Notes under the pieces: model-generated | The model's database searches: none | The model's input: only the letters and a program-made list of their open reading frames with translations | Told to the model about the DNA's origin: nothing | Translations under genes and position numbers: made by a program | Part shown: positions 16,727 to 25,135 of the stretch, piece by piece | Numbering within the stretch: the first letter of the stretch is position 1 | Layout of the letters: the number at the start of each line of letters is the position of its first letter | Origin: Actinomycetota bacterium | Lineage (GTDB): Bacteria > Actinomycetota > Actinomycetes > Propionibacteriales > Propionibacteriaceae | NCBI GenBank assembly: GCA_020161795.1 | Contig: JAIUOR010000062.1 | Location: 1 to 64,000 of the forward strand | Direction: 5' to 3' | Length of the DNA stretch: 64,000 nucleotides

Positions 16727-17731
16727 ATGAACACCGACGAACTCCTGGCGCGGGTTGACGAACTGGCACAGCGGGAATCGTTCACCGGCGTCGTCCGGGT
16801 CGACCTGGGCCGCACGACGGTGGTTTCGGAGGCGTACTCGCTGGCCGATCGCGCCTGGCGGATCCCGAACCGCCCGGACACCCGCTTCGGGATGGCCAGC
16901 GGCAGCAAGACCTTCACCGCACTCGCGATCGTGTCGCTGATCGTGGAGGGACGGCTGCGGCTCGACACCCCGGTGCGTAGCATCCTCGGCGACGACCTGC
17001 CGCTGATCGATGACCGGGTGACGATCGAGCACCTGCTCAGCCACACCTCCGGGATCGGCGACTACCTCGACGAGGACGAATGGTCGCCCACCGACCATGT
17101 CCTGCCGCAGCCGGTGCACACCTACCGGGTGAGCGAGGACTTCGTCCCGACCCTCGACGGGCACGCTCAACGAGCCGAGCCCGGCTCGGAGTTCGTCTAC
17201 TGCAACGGCGGCTACGTGGTGCTGTCGATCATTCTGGAACGGGTGCTCGGTCGGCCCCTGCCCGACATCATCGCGTCGCGGGTGTTCGAGCCCGCCGGGA
17301 TGCGCGAGACCACCTTCCTGGAGACGGATTCGCTACCGGGCGACGTCGCACGCGGCTACCTGGGTGCGGACGGGCTGCGCAGCAACGTCCTGATCCTGCC
17401 CGTCGTCGCGACCGGGGACGGCGGCGTCTACACCTCGGCTGCGGACATGGCCACGTTCTGGCGTGCACTGCACGCCGGGAGGATCGTCCCGGTGGAGTGG
17501 GTCGCCCGGATGACCGAGCCTCGGAACTGGGAGCCGGAGGAGGAGCTCCACTACGGGCTCGGGCTCTACACCAAGCCACCCGCCGCGGTGCTGGTCGGGA
17601 TGGACGCCGGGGTGTCGTTCTGGTCTCTCCATGACCCCACCCGCGACCTGACCTGCACCGTGCTCGGCAACACCGCCTACGCCGCCTGGCCGATGGCCGA
17701 GCTGCTGATGAACGAAGCCTTCCCGGATTAG
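16727..17731 (+). CDS. Serine hydrolase of the beta-lactamase / penicillin-binding-protein-like family
   Basis: A 334-residue class C beta-lactamase-fold protein. The catalytic SxxK tetrad is S58-G-S-K61 in 'FGMASGSKTFTA', the YxN motif is Y158-C-N160, and 'DRVTIEHLLSHTSGIGDY' is a family hallmark. No signal peptide or membrane anchor is visible, so it is probably cytoplasmic; such proteins are usually esterases or peptidases rather than resistance enzymes. ATG 16727 follows a perfect GGAGG 4 nt upstream, and longer starts are ignored. It sits alone between the repeat element and the ankyrin lipoprotein. Confidence 0.88.
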   Translation: MNTDELLARVDELAQRESFTGVVRVDLGRTTVVSEAYSLADRAWRIPNRPDTRFGMASGSKTFTALAIVSLIVEGRLRLDTPVRSILGDDLPLIDDRVTIEHLLSHTSGIGDYLDEDEWSPTDHVLPQPVHTYRVSEDFVPTLDGHAQRAEPGSEFVYCNGGYVVLSIILERVLGRPLPDIIASRVFEPAGMRETTFLETDSLPGDVARGYLGADGLRSNVLILPVVATGDGGVYTSAADMATFWRALHAGRIVPVEWVARMTEPRNWEPEEELHYGLGLYTKPPAAVLVGMDAGVSFWSLHDPTRDLTCTVLGNTAYAAWPMAELLMNEAFPD

Positions 17732-17811
17732 GGCGACGGCGATCGAGGCACCGCGACGGTCGCGCCGTACTCGGCGAGGGCGATCCAGGTCGGGTTTGTA
17801 GGGTGGAAGGC

Positions 17812-18555
17812 GTGAGCGCACGAAGCGGACGGGGCGGCCGCTCAGCACAGCTGCCTGGCTGGGCCCTGCTGCTTGCCGTGGCTGTGCTCGTGGTGGGATG
17901 CTCGGCGCCGAGCGACGGGCGCTCGACGGTCCCGTCCAGTTCCCAGGAGGCTGCCGTGCCCGACCCCACCACGCAACGGCTCTGGGACGCGATCGCGGCC
18001 GGCGATCGTGCCGCCGGTCTGGCAGCCATCGCCGATGGCGCCGCGTTGGAGGCCCGCGACGACACCGGCGCGACACCGCTGATCGCCGCCACGAAAGCCG
18101 AACAGACCGACCTGGCGCTCGCCCTGCTGGAAGCCGGTGCCGACCCGAACGCGAAGGACGACATCCAGGATTCGGCCTATCTGTACGCCGGTGCCCGGGG
18201 ACTGGACGAGATCCTGCTCGCCACCCTGGAACACGGCGCCGACGTCACCAGCACGAACCGCTACGGCGGCACCGCACTGATTCCCGCCAGCGAGCGCGGC
18301 CATGTGGAGACCGTGCGGATCCTGCTCGGCGCCGGCGTCGACGTGAACCACATCAACCGCCTCAACTGGACGGCCCTGCACGAGGCGATCGTGCTCGGCG
18401 ACGGCTCCGCCGAGCACATCGAGGTGGTCCGGCTGCTGCTCGACGGCGGAGCCGACCCCACCATCCCGGACGGGGACGGCGTGCTCCCCCGCGAACTGGC
18501 CGCGGACCGCGGCTACCACGCCATGGTCGCCCTGATCGACGAAGCCCGGGGCTGA
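17812..18555 (+). CDS. Ankyrin-repeat lipoprotein
   Basis: A 247-residue secreted lipoprotein. The N-terminal hydrophobic stretch WALLLAVAVLVVGC ends in a lipobox with Cys30 as the lipidated residue, followed by a Ser/Thr/Pro-rich linker. From about residue 55 there are five ankyrin repeats, visible as 'TGATPLIAATKAEQTDLALALLEAGADPNAK', 'GGTALIPASERGHVETVRILLGAGVDVNH' and 'NWTALHEAIVLG...VRLLLDGGADPT' (quoted in parts). It would be a protein-protein interaction module on the outer face of the membrane; partner unknown. GTG 17812 is chosen because a TAGGGT box lies 7 nt before it, the leaderless pattern; GTG 17803 would fall inside that box. Confidence 0.85.
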   Translation: MSARSGRGGRSAQLPGWALLLAVAVLVVGCSAPSDGRSTVPSSSQEAAVPDPTTQRLWDAIAAGDRAAGLAAIADGAALEARDDTGATPLIAATKAEQTDLALALLEAGADPNAKDDIQDSAYLYAGARGLDEILLATLEHGADVTSTNRYGGTALIPASERGHVETVRILLGAGVDVNHINRLNWTALHEAIVLGDGSAEHIEVVRLLLDGGADPTIPDGDGVLPRELAADRGYHAMVALIDEARG

Positions 18556-18617
18556 CCCCGCCGACGGTCGTCCGGCGCTACCGCCTGCCGGAGGGCGGCC
18601 AGCGCCTGCGCGACGCC
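18549..18617 (+). pseudogene. Remnant of an AraC-family regulator (HTH segment only)
   Basis: In one frame this stretch reads GLTPPTVVRRYRLPEGGQ followed by RLRDA. The intact AraC-type gene at 31894 reads GLTPLTMIRRYRLQEAAQ then RLRDD in the equivalent part of its DNA-binding domain, so 16 of 23 residues agree and about three quarters of the bases. The frame loses similarity right after. The fragment overlaps the last codons of the ankyrin gene and has no start. It is most simply the leftover of a deleted gene, meaning the sequence between the ankyrin gene and the catabolic cluster (to 18672) is a deletion junction. Confidence 0.6.
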
Positions 18618-18672
18618 ACTCCCCGCTTCGTGACGCATGGTGCAGTTCGGCAGACGAGTGCGACTCAGAAAG

Positions 18673-19839
18673 TCACGAGTCGAAGCGATGGACGAGGTCA
18701 GCCGAGCGCTGCGCTTCCCTCAGCCGACCGCTCGCGACATCCTCGACGTCAACCCAGCACCCGGCGAGCGCGGATTCCAGGATGGCCAGGCTCACGCAGA
18801 TGTCCGCGAGTCCCTCGCGAGCGGAGACGGCGGGCTCCCCGTCGCCCGTCACGGCGCGGACGAAGTGCAGCAATTGCCGCGCGTAGGGCCCCAGCTCGCC
18901 CGCCTCGCCGGGCCAGGTGAGGGCGCCAGGGGGAAGGCGATCGCCCAGATCGTCCGACCCGTCCAGTGAGGCCCGAGAACCCACGTAGCGCGGCAGTACG
19001 CGCTCGCCGTCGTCGAGCCAGGACAACGACAGGTGGCCCAGGGCTCCGTTGCGGAAGCGCAGGTGCGCGCTCACGTAGTCCTCGACGTCGGCACTCACCC
19101 GCATCGACCCGTCGTCCGAGCCTCGCTCGGCGCAGAACGTGTGGGCCACGGCCTGGACGCTGTCGATGTCGCCGACGGTGAACCGCAGCCAGTCGATCGA
19201 GTGGACGCCGTTGTCGAAGCCCGTTCCGCCGCCGGCCTGAGCCCGCTGGTGTCGCCACGGGGTGCCCGCGACCACACGGGAACGCGCCCACGGGCTGCCC
19301 AGCGACGGCCACTCGACCAGCCTGAGTTCTCCGATCCCACCGCTGGCCAGGATGTGTCGCTCCGCGCGCGGGCGATCCATGCAGCGGACCTGCTCGGCGA
19401 CCGCCAGGACCACGCCGGCTCGCTCCGCGGCCTCGACCATGGCCCGGCCGAGCGCGACCGAGACCGCCAGCGGCTTCTCGGTGAGCACGTGCAGCCCGGC
19501 CGCGATCGCATCCCGGGCGACCTCGTGGTGCCGGAACGGCGGGGTCAGATCCAGCAGGGCATCCACCTCGCCGGCCGCGACGAGCTCACGATGATCGGCA
19601 TGGACGGACGGGATCACCCCCGGCTGCACGTCGCTCAACCGCGGAATCGGCGGAGCCGCCGGCCGGTCCACGGCGTCGACGCCCTCGTCGTTCCCGAACA
19701 GGAGCCCCCGCAGGCGAGCGGGATCCCTGGTCGCGATGGCCGTGATCACCACGTCGTCACGGATCGTCCGCAGCTGCTGCAGGGCGGTCAGGTGCGCGCC
19801 GAGGATCCACCCGGTACCGACGACGCCGAGCCTGATCAT
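18673..19839 (-). CDS. Gfo/Idh/MocA-family NAD(P)-dependent oxidoreductase
   Basis: A 388-residue dehydrogenase. The N-terminal Rossmann motif is RLGVVGTGWILGAHL, and the conserved lysine appears in 'LHVLTEKPLAVS' (EKP motif). The C-terminal alpha/beta domain contains 'GGTGFDNGVHSIDWLRFTVGDI'. Members oxidise hydroxyls of sugars, inositols or sugar acids. Here it is the last gene of the minus-strand cluster, with its ATGA start overlapping the lactonase gene and GGAGGGGGG just upstream. An enzyme oxidising a sugar to a lactone directly coupled to a lactonase makes biochemical sense (inference). A dimeric or tetrameric cytosolic enzyme is expected. Confidence 0.9.
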   Translation of the reverse strand: MIRLGVVGTGWILGAHLTALQQLRTIRDDVVITAIATRDPARLRGLLFGNDEGVDAVDRPAAPPIPRLSDVQPGVIPSVHADHRELVAAGEVDALLDLTPPFRHHEVARDAIAAGLHVLTEKPLAVSVALGRAMVEAAERAGVVLAVAEQVRCMDRPRAERHILASGGIGELRLVEWPSLGSPWARSRVVAGTPWRHQRAQAGGGTGFDNGVHSIDWLRFTVGDIDSVQAVAHTFCAERGSDDGSMRVSADVEDYVSAHLRFRNGALGHLSLSWLDDGERVLPRYVGSRASLDGSDDLGDRLPPGALTWPGEAGELGPYARQLLHFVRAVTGDGEPAVSAREGLADICVSLAILESALAGCWVDVEDVASGRLREAQRSADLVHRFDS

Positions 19840-20828
19840 CGTCCCCCCTCCATCCTCCACGCCGGCCCTGGGGCCCAGCCGTCCGGCCAGGCGATCACGG
19901 AGGCCGGCGCCGTCACAGCCCAGGACGCCATGGGCTCGAGACCGGCTGCGGAGACCAGGTACTCCGTCACCAGGTCGTCCTTCTCGGCAGCGGCGAGGAT
20001 CCGGCCAGCGTCCGGCGCCAGGCCCCGCACCCCGCGCGGGGATGCCACCAGCCCGACGACCCCGTCCCGCCTGTCCACCACTCCCAGGACCTCCGTGCCA
20101 CGGACCGCGATCACGGCACGGTCGCCGGCCAGGACGGTCTCCGAAGGCTGGGCAGGTGGCGGCAGTTCCAGCGAGCTGACGGCGAGCCGCCAGCGGCCGT
20201 CCGCCCGTTCCAGCCACGCCACGCCCGGTTCGAGTTCCAAGGAGCAGGCCACCAGCGCGCCCGCCGCGGTCAGCGAACGCGGGCCGCTGCCCGGCGGCAG
20301 CCTCACGACCTCGGGTTCGTCCCCGAGTTCGCCGCCGGCGAGCGGATAGAACCGGATCTCGTCGGTGCCGAGATCGGCCACCGCCAGCTGGTCGCCGACG
20401 GCCAGGCTCGAATGAGGGTGGCTGCTCTCCTGACGCGGATGCGGTCCCGACCCGGTGGTGAAGTACACGCCCGGCTCACGCCGGCGGTCGAACGTACCCT
20501 CCGGGGTGAGCGCGAGACCGGTGACGGCACCTCCCATGTAGGAACACACGTAGAGCCAGCACCCGCCGGGGGCGACGGTGACATGGCAGGGGTTCGCCGG
20601 GAGACCCTGCCAGAGGTCGAGCACCCGTGGCTGCGCCGTGAAGTCGACCGCCGCCACCGCACCCGGGTCGGTCTCCAGCGTCACGTACCCGACCGGCCGG
20701 GACGGATGCGCCGCCAGGTGCGCGGGCGACTCCAGCCCCAGTTCGACGCCGACGACGGCGCCGTGGGCTCCGAGCAACGAGAGGGTCGGGCCCCGGCTGC
20801 TCGCCACGAGCGCCCGCGGCCTGCTCAT
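19836..20828 (-). CDS. Lactonase-like seven-bladed beta-propeller protein
   Basis: A 330-residue protein of the 6-phosphogluconolactonase / carboxymuconate cyclase (PF10282-like) type. The pattern of blades is visible as 'HLAAHPSRPVGYVTLE', 'NPCHVTVAPGGCWLYVCSYMGGAVTGLAL', 'GSGPHPRQESSHPHSSLAVGDQLAVADLGTDEIRFY' and 'PPGSGPRSLTAAGALVACSLE' (pieces). The His-rich 'RQESSHPHS' segment corresponds to the family's active-site loop. It would open a sugar-acid lactone. The ATGA overlaps with both neighbours show it is translated with RraA and the Gfo/Idh enzyme. ATG 20828 is used; the frame is open a little further upstream but inside the preceding gene. Confidence 0.8.
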   Translation of the reverse strand: MSRPRALVASSRGPTLSLLGAHGAVVGVELGLESPAHLAAHPSRPVGYVTLETDPGAVAAVDFTAQPRVLDLWQGLPANPCHVTVAPGGCWLYVCSYMGGAVTGLALTPEGTFDRRREPGVYFTTGSGPHPRQESSHPHSSLAVGDQLAVADLGTDEIRFYPLAGGELGDEPEVVRLPPGSGPRSLTAAGALVACSLELEPGVAWLERADGRWRLAVSSLELPPPAQPSETVLAGDRAVIAVRGTEVLGVVDRRDGVVGLVASPRGVRGLAPDAGRILAAAEKDDLVTEYLVSAAGLEPMASWAVTAPASVIAWPDGWAPGPAWRMEGGR

Positions 20829-21682
20829 GCCAACGAGTGCTGGTCGCCGACGAGCCCTTCCGCCGTGGTGCGCCACTGCTGGTAGTCGGTCTCGATCTCC
20901 TCCGGCCAGATCTCGAGATCCAGCTGGGCCGCCGCGTACCGGGCCTGCGAGAGCCGGACCTTGGTGAACACGTCCCGATCCGAGATCCGCCGCGCCATCG
21001 GCACGACCTCGGCCGCCAGGTGGGCGGGGATGAAGGTGGCGCCGCTCGGCGTGACGTGCGCGATGTCGCCGGGAAGCACCGTCACCTCGCCGATCATGAT
21101 CGGCCGGTTGATGGCGACCAGGCAGACCTCCTCGATCGGCGTCGGGTCGACCCCGCGGAAGTAGTAGTTCACCGGCTCCGGCGCGCGGCGCAGCCCGTCG
21201 AGATCCCGTACGCCGCCGTCGATGATCGCGCCCACCCCGGTCCGCGCTGCGATCGCGGTGCCGAGGTTGTCCCCGATCACGGTGCCTTCGCAGACCTTGC
21301 CGAAGATGTCGGCGACCATGATGTCTCCCGGCTGCAGCATGTCGACGACCCAGGCGTTCTCCTGGTCGCCGTAGAAGCCCTCCCGCGACTCACCGAACCG
21401 GAGGACGGCGGCGTCCAGATCGGCTCGCTTGGGGACGAACTGGGCCGTCACCACCCGGCCGACCGTCACCCGGTCGGGGAACGCGCTCTGCCATCCGCCG
21501 CAGAAGTGGTACTTGTATCCGGCGTGCGAAAGCACGTGCCACACCTGTTCGGAGGTGGACGCGCGCAACTCCGCCAGCACGTGATCCGGGACGTGCGGCC
21601 GGCCGTCGAGCAGGCGCTCTCCCTGCCACCCGCTGCTGAGCGCGCTGACTTCCGCCTTCGTCGCCTCTACCTGATACATCAC
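20825..21682 (-). CDS. RraA-family aldolase / decarboxylase
   Basis: A 285-residue RraA-like protein. The signature GDNLGTAIAARTGVGAIIDG continues to R159-D160 at residues 137-160, containing the Arg/Asp pair that binds substrate and metal in HMG/CHA aldolases and oxaloacetate decarboxylases. 'LQPGDIMVADIFGKVCEGT' precedes it. Compared with about 160-220 residues for bare RraA enzymes it has N- and C-terminal additions, like plant- and soil-type 4-hydroxy-2-oxoacid aldolases. It could cleave a 2-keto-3-deoxy sugar acid made by the cluster. It starts 29 bp after the IclR stop with a CAGGAG site. It is the first gene of the three-gene tail, and a TTGCGT half-site at 21702-21707 may mark separate control. 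Confidence 0.85.
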   Translation of the reverse strand: MMYQVEATKAEVSALSSGWQGERLLDGRPHVPDHVLAELRASTSEQVWHVLSHAGYKYHFCGGWQSAFPDRVTVGRVVTAQFVPKRADLDAAVLRFGESREGFYGDQENAWVVDMLQPGDIMVADIFGKVCEGTVIGDNLGTAIAARTGVGAIIDGGVRDLDGLRRAPEPVNYYFRGVDPTPIEEVCLVAINRPIMIGEVTVLPGDIAHVTPSGATFIPAHLAAEVVPMARRISDRDVFTKVRLSQARYAAAQLDLEIWPEEIETDYQQWRTTAEGLVGDQHSLA

Positions 21683-21710
21683 TCGACTCCTGTTCCTGCT
21701 CTTGCGTCCG

Positions 21711-22391
21711 CTAAATCCGGCTGACCCGATCCCGCGCCTCGAGAAGGTAGGTCCACGCCTTCTCGGCCTCCACCGGCTCCAGTTCCAATCCGATCGCCGC
21801 GACCGTACGACCGATCAGGTCGCGCACCGCGATGGCGATCGTGAGGGACGATCGGGTCGGCAGCGTGGCCAGACCGGTCCGCCTGATCTCCTCCAGAGCC
21901 TGGAGGGTGGCGGCGGCCTCGGCATTGGGCGATTCCGACCGGACGATGCTCGGCCAGGTCACGGGGTGCAGCGCGGCCAGGTGGACCCGGCCGGCGGCAG
22001 AACGGGAGAGCGGCAGCGTCGCGCCGAGCTCAACCCGGCTGGCCGCCCGGCGGCCGCTCCGCACCGACACCACGATCACTCCCGCATCGGTCAGCTTCGT
22101 CACATGGCCCGGGAAGCCCAGGTCCGCCACGAGCGCCTTCAGCGCCCTGTCCGCCGCCGCGATGTGGTCCTTCGACTGGATCGAGTACACCGCCAGGTCG
22201 GCTATGCGGCGGCCCAGCACATAGGTGTGCTCGCCGCGTCGCGCCACGAAATGGTGTTGTTCGAGGGTGGCCAGCATCCGCAGCACGGTGCTCTTGTGCA
22301 CCCCCAAGGACGCCGCCATCTCCGTCAGGGTCCGCCGGCCCGCGACGATCTCGTCCAGGATGCGCAGGCCGCGATCGAGGCTCTGGATCAC
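21711..22391 (-). CDS. IclR-family transcriptional regulator
   Basis: A 226-residue regulator. The N-terminal winged helix ('LRILDEIVAGRRTLTEMAASLGVHKSTVLRMLATLEQHHFV', in parts) covers residues about 7-60. The C-terminal effector domain carries 'GHVTKLTDAGVIVVSVRSG', 'LPLSRSAAGRVHLAAL' and a final 'TIAIAVRDLIGRTVAAIGLELEP'. The start is GTG in a GTGA overlap with the kinase gene, so the regulator is made as part of the operon it probably controls. Two TTGCGTAnnnCGCAA-type palindromes upstream of the first gene of the cluster (31177 and 31296) are the likely targets. The inducer would be the imported sugar acid or an intermediate. Confidence 0.9.
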   Translation of the reverse strand: MIQSLDRGLRILDEIVAGRRTLTEMAASLGVHKSTVLRMLATLEQHHFVARRGEHTYVLGRRIADLAVYSIQSKDHIAAADRALKALVADLGFPGHVTKLTDAGVIVVSVRSGRRAASRVELGATLPLSRSAAGRVHLAALHPVTWPSIVRSESPNAEAAATLQALEEIRRTGLATLPTRSSLTIAIAVRDLIGRTVAAIGLELEPVEAEKAWTYLLEARDRVSRI

Positions 22392-23470
22392 GATCCACCC
22401 CCGGCGAGCACGCGGTCGCCGAAATCGGCGACGTCGAGCAGTTCGGCATCCTCGATGCGCTTCGCGATCGTGTTCCCCTCGCGCGCCAGCGGCCCGCCCC
22501 GCTCGGCTCCGAAGCACGCCAGGGCGGCGCCGATCACCAGCGGTTTGTCGAACCTCAGGATGGTCGCGCCGGGCATTCGCGCGGCGATGCCCGCATCGAC
22601 CATCTCGTCCAGCCGAGTGAACCCGCTGGTCAGCACCCAGCCGCTCAGCACGATGTCGGCGCCGGTGGCCGGCAGCCGCACCCGGTGCGCGGCCGCCGTG
22701 ACCATGCCGACCACCTCGTCGGCGAGCCGATCGACCAGTCCACGGGCGAGGCCGTCGCCGGCCTCGTCGGCCACGAAGAGCCGTCGCGCCAGGGCCTCCA
22801 GCTGGGCATCCCGGGTGGAGCTGTGCCAGTACGCGACGACCGCGTCCCAGGTGGTGACCGTCTGGAAGTGGGCGGGCACGTCGTACTGCAGCCGGGTGTG
22901 GGGGCCGCGTCCGTCGGAGGAGCGCTGAGCCGCATAGAGTACCTCGCGGCCGAGTTCGAGCGCGCCGCCCCAGTCGCCCGAGACCCTGCCCAGCGCGAGG
23001 TACTCGGCCCTGGATCCCGTCGACGCCCGCGCGATCGCGTTGATGCCGGCACCACAGATCAGCGCCACGCCGGCGGGCCGCCGCATGCCGGCCCACAACA
23101 GCCCGTGGACGTCGTTCTCGACGATCAGGTCCGGCGTACGGAGCCGCTGCCCCAGGCCGCGCCGAACCTCGTCGCGTTCGTCCTGCAGGTCGACGTCGGC
23201 GACGATCGCCGCCACCCGATCGGGTGCGGAATCCGGCGCCACCCCGGCATGCTGCAGCGCCAGTTCGTACAGCGAGGCGATGGCCTCGATCGTGTTGCCG
23301 ACGCCGATTCTGCGCGGCGAGGCGCCCGGGCCGATCACCCGGGCGAGGACCTCCCCGGCAGCCGTGATGAGCACCGCCTCCGAGCGGAGGATCCCGACAT
23401 GGACGCCGAAGTAGCGCCGCGAGTCCGGCTGGATCGCGGCCCGCGGCACGGCTGTCTTCTCAGCGGTCAC
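22388..23470 (-). CDS. BadF/BadG/BcrA-type ATPase, N-acetylglucosamine-kinase-like
   Basis: A 360-residue protein of the ASKHA superfamily. It shows the phosphate-2-like 'VALICGAGINAIARAS' segment, 'GRVSGDWGGALELGREVLYAAQRSSDGRG' (the GGxxLG signature of GlcNAc kinases) and a C-terminal 'ADIVLSGWVLTSG...VIGAALACFGA'. The first phosphate loop (usually DGGGTKT near residue 15) is replaced by 'FGVHVGILRSEAVLITAAGEVLARV', lacking the usual DGG, which makes catalytic activity uncertain. It may phosphorylate an amino-sugar acid, or act as a sensor. It overlaps ridA by 11 bp and the IclR gene by 4 bp. Confidence 0.8.
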   Translation of the reverse strand: MTAEKTAVPRAAIQPDSRRYFGVHVGILRSEAVLITAAGEVLARVIGPGASPRRIGVGNTIEAIASLYELALQHAGVAPDSAPDRVAAIVADVDLQDERDEVRRGLGQRLRTPDLIVENDVHGLLWAGMRRPAGVALICGAGINAIARASTGSRAEYLALGRVSGDWGGALELGREVLYAAQRSSDGRGPHTRLQYDVPAHFQTVTTWDAVVAYWHSSTRDAQLEALARRLFVADEAGDGLARGLVDRLADEVVGMVTAAAHRVRLPATGADIVLSGWVLTSGFTRLDEMVDAGIAARMPGATILRFDKPLVIGAALACFGAERGGPLAREGNTIAKRIEDAELLDVADFGDRVLAGGGS

Positions 23471-23927
23471 GGACCTTCACGATCATCTCGATCTCGACCG
23501 GCTGGTTCAGCGGGAGAACGGAGGTTCCCATGGCCGAGCGGGCATGCTTGCCACGTTCGCCGAAGACCTCGATCAGCAGATCCGAGCAGCCATGGATGAC
23601 CGCCGGCTGATCGTAGAAGTCGAGCGCCGAGTTGACCAGCCCGAAGACCTTGATGACCCGCTCCACCCGTTCCAGGCTCCCCAGGTGATCGTGGACGGAC
23701 CGCAGCAGTTGGACGCCGGTCGCCCGCGCCGCCGCATAGCCGTCCTCGACGCTCAGGTCGCTGCCGACGCGACCCTTGAACAGCAGGTTCCCCTCGTTGT
23801 CCTCCGGGCCGTGGCCCGACACGTACAGGGTCGTCCCGTCCAGGACGCACGGCACCACACCCCCGCGCTTGTTGACCTTGGTGGGCAGGTCGTAGCCCAA
23901 CTCGCGCATGCGGTCGTCTGCATTCAT
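23460..23927 (-). CDS. RidA/YjgF-family enamine/imine deaminase-like protein
   Basis: A 155-residue RidA-superfamily protein. Family features are 'LYVSGHGPEDNEGNLLFKGRVGSDLSVEDGYAAARATGVQLLRSVHDHLGSLERVERVIKV' (parts) and a C-terminal strand 'VEIEMIVKVRD' preceded by 'SAMGTSVLPLNQPV'. The catalytic arginine that RidA proper has near position 105 is not obvious, so it belongs to a broader RidA subgroup. RidA proteins hydrolyse reactive enamines and imines released by PLP-dependent lyases. It is encoded beside a PLP enzyme, with an ATGA overlap with the amidohydrolase and GGAGG 7-11 nt upstream of its start, which fits such a clean-up role. Confidence 0.85.
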   Translation of the reverse strand: MNADDRMRELGYDLPTKVNKRGGVVPCVLDGTTLYVSGHGPEDNEGNLLFKGRVGSDLSVEDGYAAARATGVQLLRSVHDHLGSLERVERVIKVFGLVNSALDFYDQPAVIHGCSDLLIEVFGERGKHARSAMGTSVLPLNQPVEIEMIVKVRDR

Positions 23928-25135
23928 TTCTTTTCCTCCTCCTGTGGCGGCATTGCACCGAACCGGGTGAGCCAGGGGGACGGCCGGAACTCGTCCGGTC
24001 CGTCGGCCGGCGGAATCAACACGCCGTCGCGGTAGGCGCCGAGGCACTCCAGCCGCTGCGTGAAGGCGAGCGTATGGCCCGTCGAATCCTGCTTCTCGTA
24101 CTCGCCCTCCACCAGGCGCAGCACGGCGAGGTCGGCCGGGGAGCCCACCTCCAGCACGCCGAGATCGGGGCGGCCGATCATGCCCGCCGGCTTGGCGGTG
24201 GCCCGCTCCAGCACGTCGGTCAGGCTCAGCCCGAGCGCGAGGAACATCTCGACCACGGTCAGCTGGCTCCGGATCGGCCAGCCCACGTTCTCCGCGTGGA
24301 TGTCGGAGGAGAGCGAATCCGGCAGCACCCCCTGTTCCAGGCACTGCATCACGACCCGGTGCGAGATCGAGGCCACCCCGTGCCCGACATCGAGGCGGAC
24401 GCCGCGCTCGATCGCGTCCCGGACGCACGGCCGCACCCGGCCGTCGCGGTCGGTGATGCGCCCACCGGCGTGCGGATGGAAGCAGTGGGTCAGGATGTCG
24501 CCTTCGACCAGATGGCTGGTGACCTCTTCGATGGTCGGCGGGGACATCCCGATGTGCACCATCAGCGGGACGTCGAGTTCGTCGGCGATGAACCGTGCCT
24601 GCGGCAGCACCGAACTCGCATTGTCGGCGAGGGCGTTCGAACTCGCCCTGAGCTTGATCCCCTTGATCTCACCGGGGTTCTCCTCGTTCGCGCGCAGGAT
24701 CGCGCGGACATCGGCGTACGAGGCGTCCCAGAGCTCGCCCACCTCCCGGGTCATCAGCCCGGCATTGGCCAGGCCCATGAACGACAGGTTGATGAACGGA
24801 ACCACCCGCACCCGCGAGGTTTCCTTCACCTGCTGGATGAGGCCCTGGAACGCTCCCGCTCCGGCCGTGCCGGCATCGACCCAGGTGGTCGTGCCGCCGC
24901 GCGCCGCGATGCGATCGGCGCGGATCCCGAGCCGGAACGCGCCGTGGTAGACGTGGGTATGGGTGTCGATCAGGCCCGGCGACACGATGCAGTCGGTCGC
25001 GTCGACGACCTCGTCCGCCGGCTCACCGATCGATGGCCCGAGGCCGGCCACCACTCCGTCCCGGACGAGCACGTCGCTGCGGATCAGCTCTCCTTTGGTG
25101 TACGCCGTACCGCCGCGGAACAGCACGGTTGTCAT
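23924..25135 (-). CDS. Amidohydrolase / deacetylase-family metallohydrolase
   Basis: A 403-residue TIM-barrel metal hydrolase of the amidohydrolase superfamily. The strand-1 metal motif is 'SPGLIDTHTHVYHG' (HxH). A lysine in 'GEIKGIKLRAS' is the probable carboxylated ligand, histidines follow in 'PLMVHIGMSPPT' and 'ILTHCFHPHAGG', and 'LSSDIHAENVGW' gives the final Asp. This spacing resembles the EF0837/Atu3266 subgroup, some members of which hydrolyse N-acetyl or lactam bonds. These genes are commonly beside SelA/DgaE-like genes, as here. It overlaps both neighbours by 4 bp. Deacylation of an N-acyl amino-sugar acid is a reasonable guess; substrate not established. Confidence 0.85.
   Translation of the reverse strand: MTTVLFRGGTAYTKGELIRSDVLVRDGVVAGLGPSIGEPADEVVDATDCIVSPGLIDTHTHVYHGAFRLGIRADRIAARGGTTTWVDAGTAGAGAFQGLIQQVKETSRVRVVPFINLSFMGLANAGLMTREVGELWDASYADVRAILRANEENPGEIKGIKLRASSNALADNASSVLPQARFIADELDVPLMVHIGMSPPTIEEVTSHLVEGDILTHCFHPHAGGRITDRDGRVRPCVRDAIERGVRLDVGHGVASISHRVVMQCLEQGVLPDSLSSDIHAENVGWPIRSQLTVVEMFLALGLSLTDVLERATAKPAGMIGRPDLGVLEVGSPADLAVLRLVEGEYEKQDSTGHTLAFTQRLECLGAYRDGVLIPPADGPDEFRPSPWLTRFGAMPPQEEEKK

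Noticed and set aside
21711-23096. 461-codon minus-strand frame fusing the IclR regulator to an upstream arginine-rich segment
   Set aside because: The upstream part is an out-of-frame reading of the BadF-type gene; the GTGA overlap at 22388-22391 marks the true IclR start.
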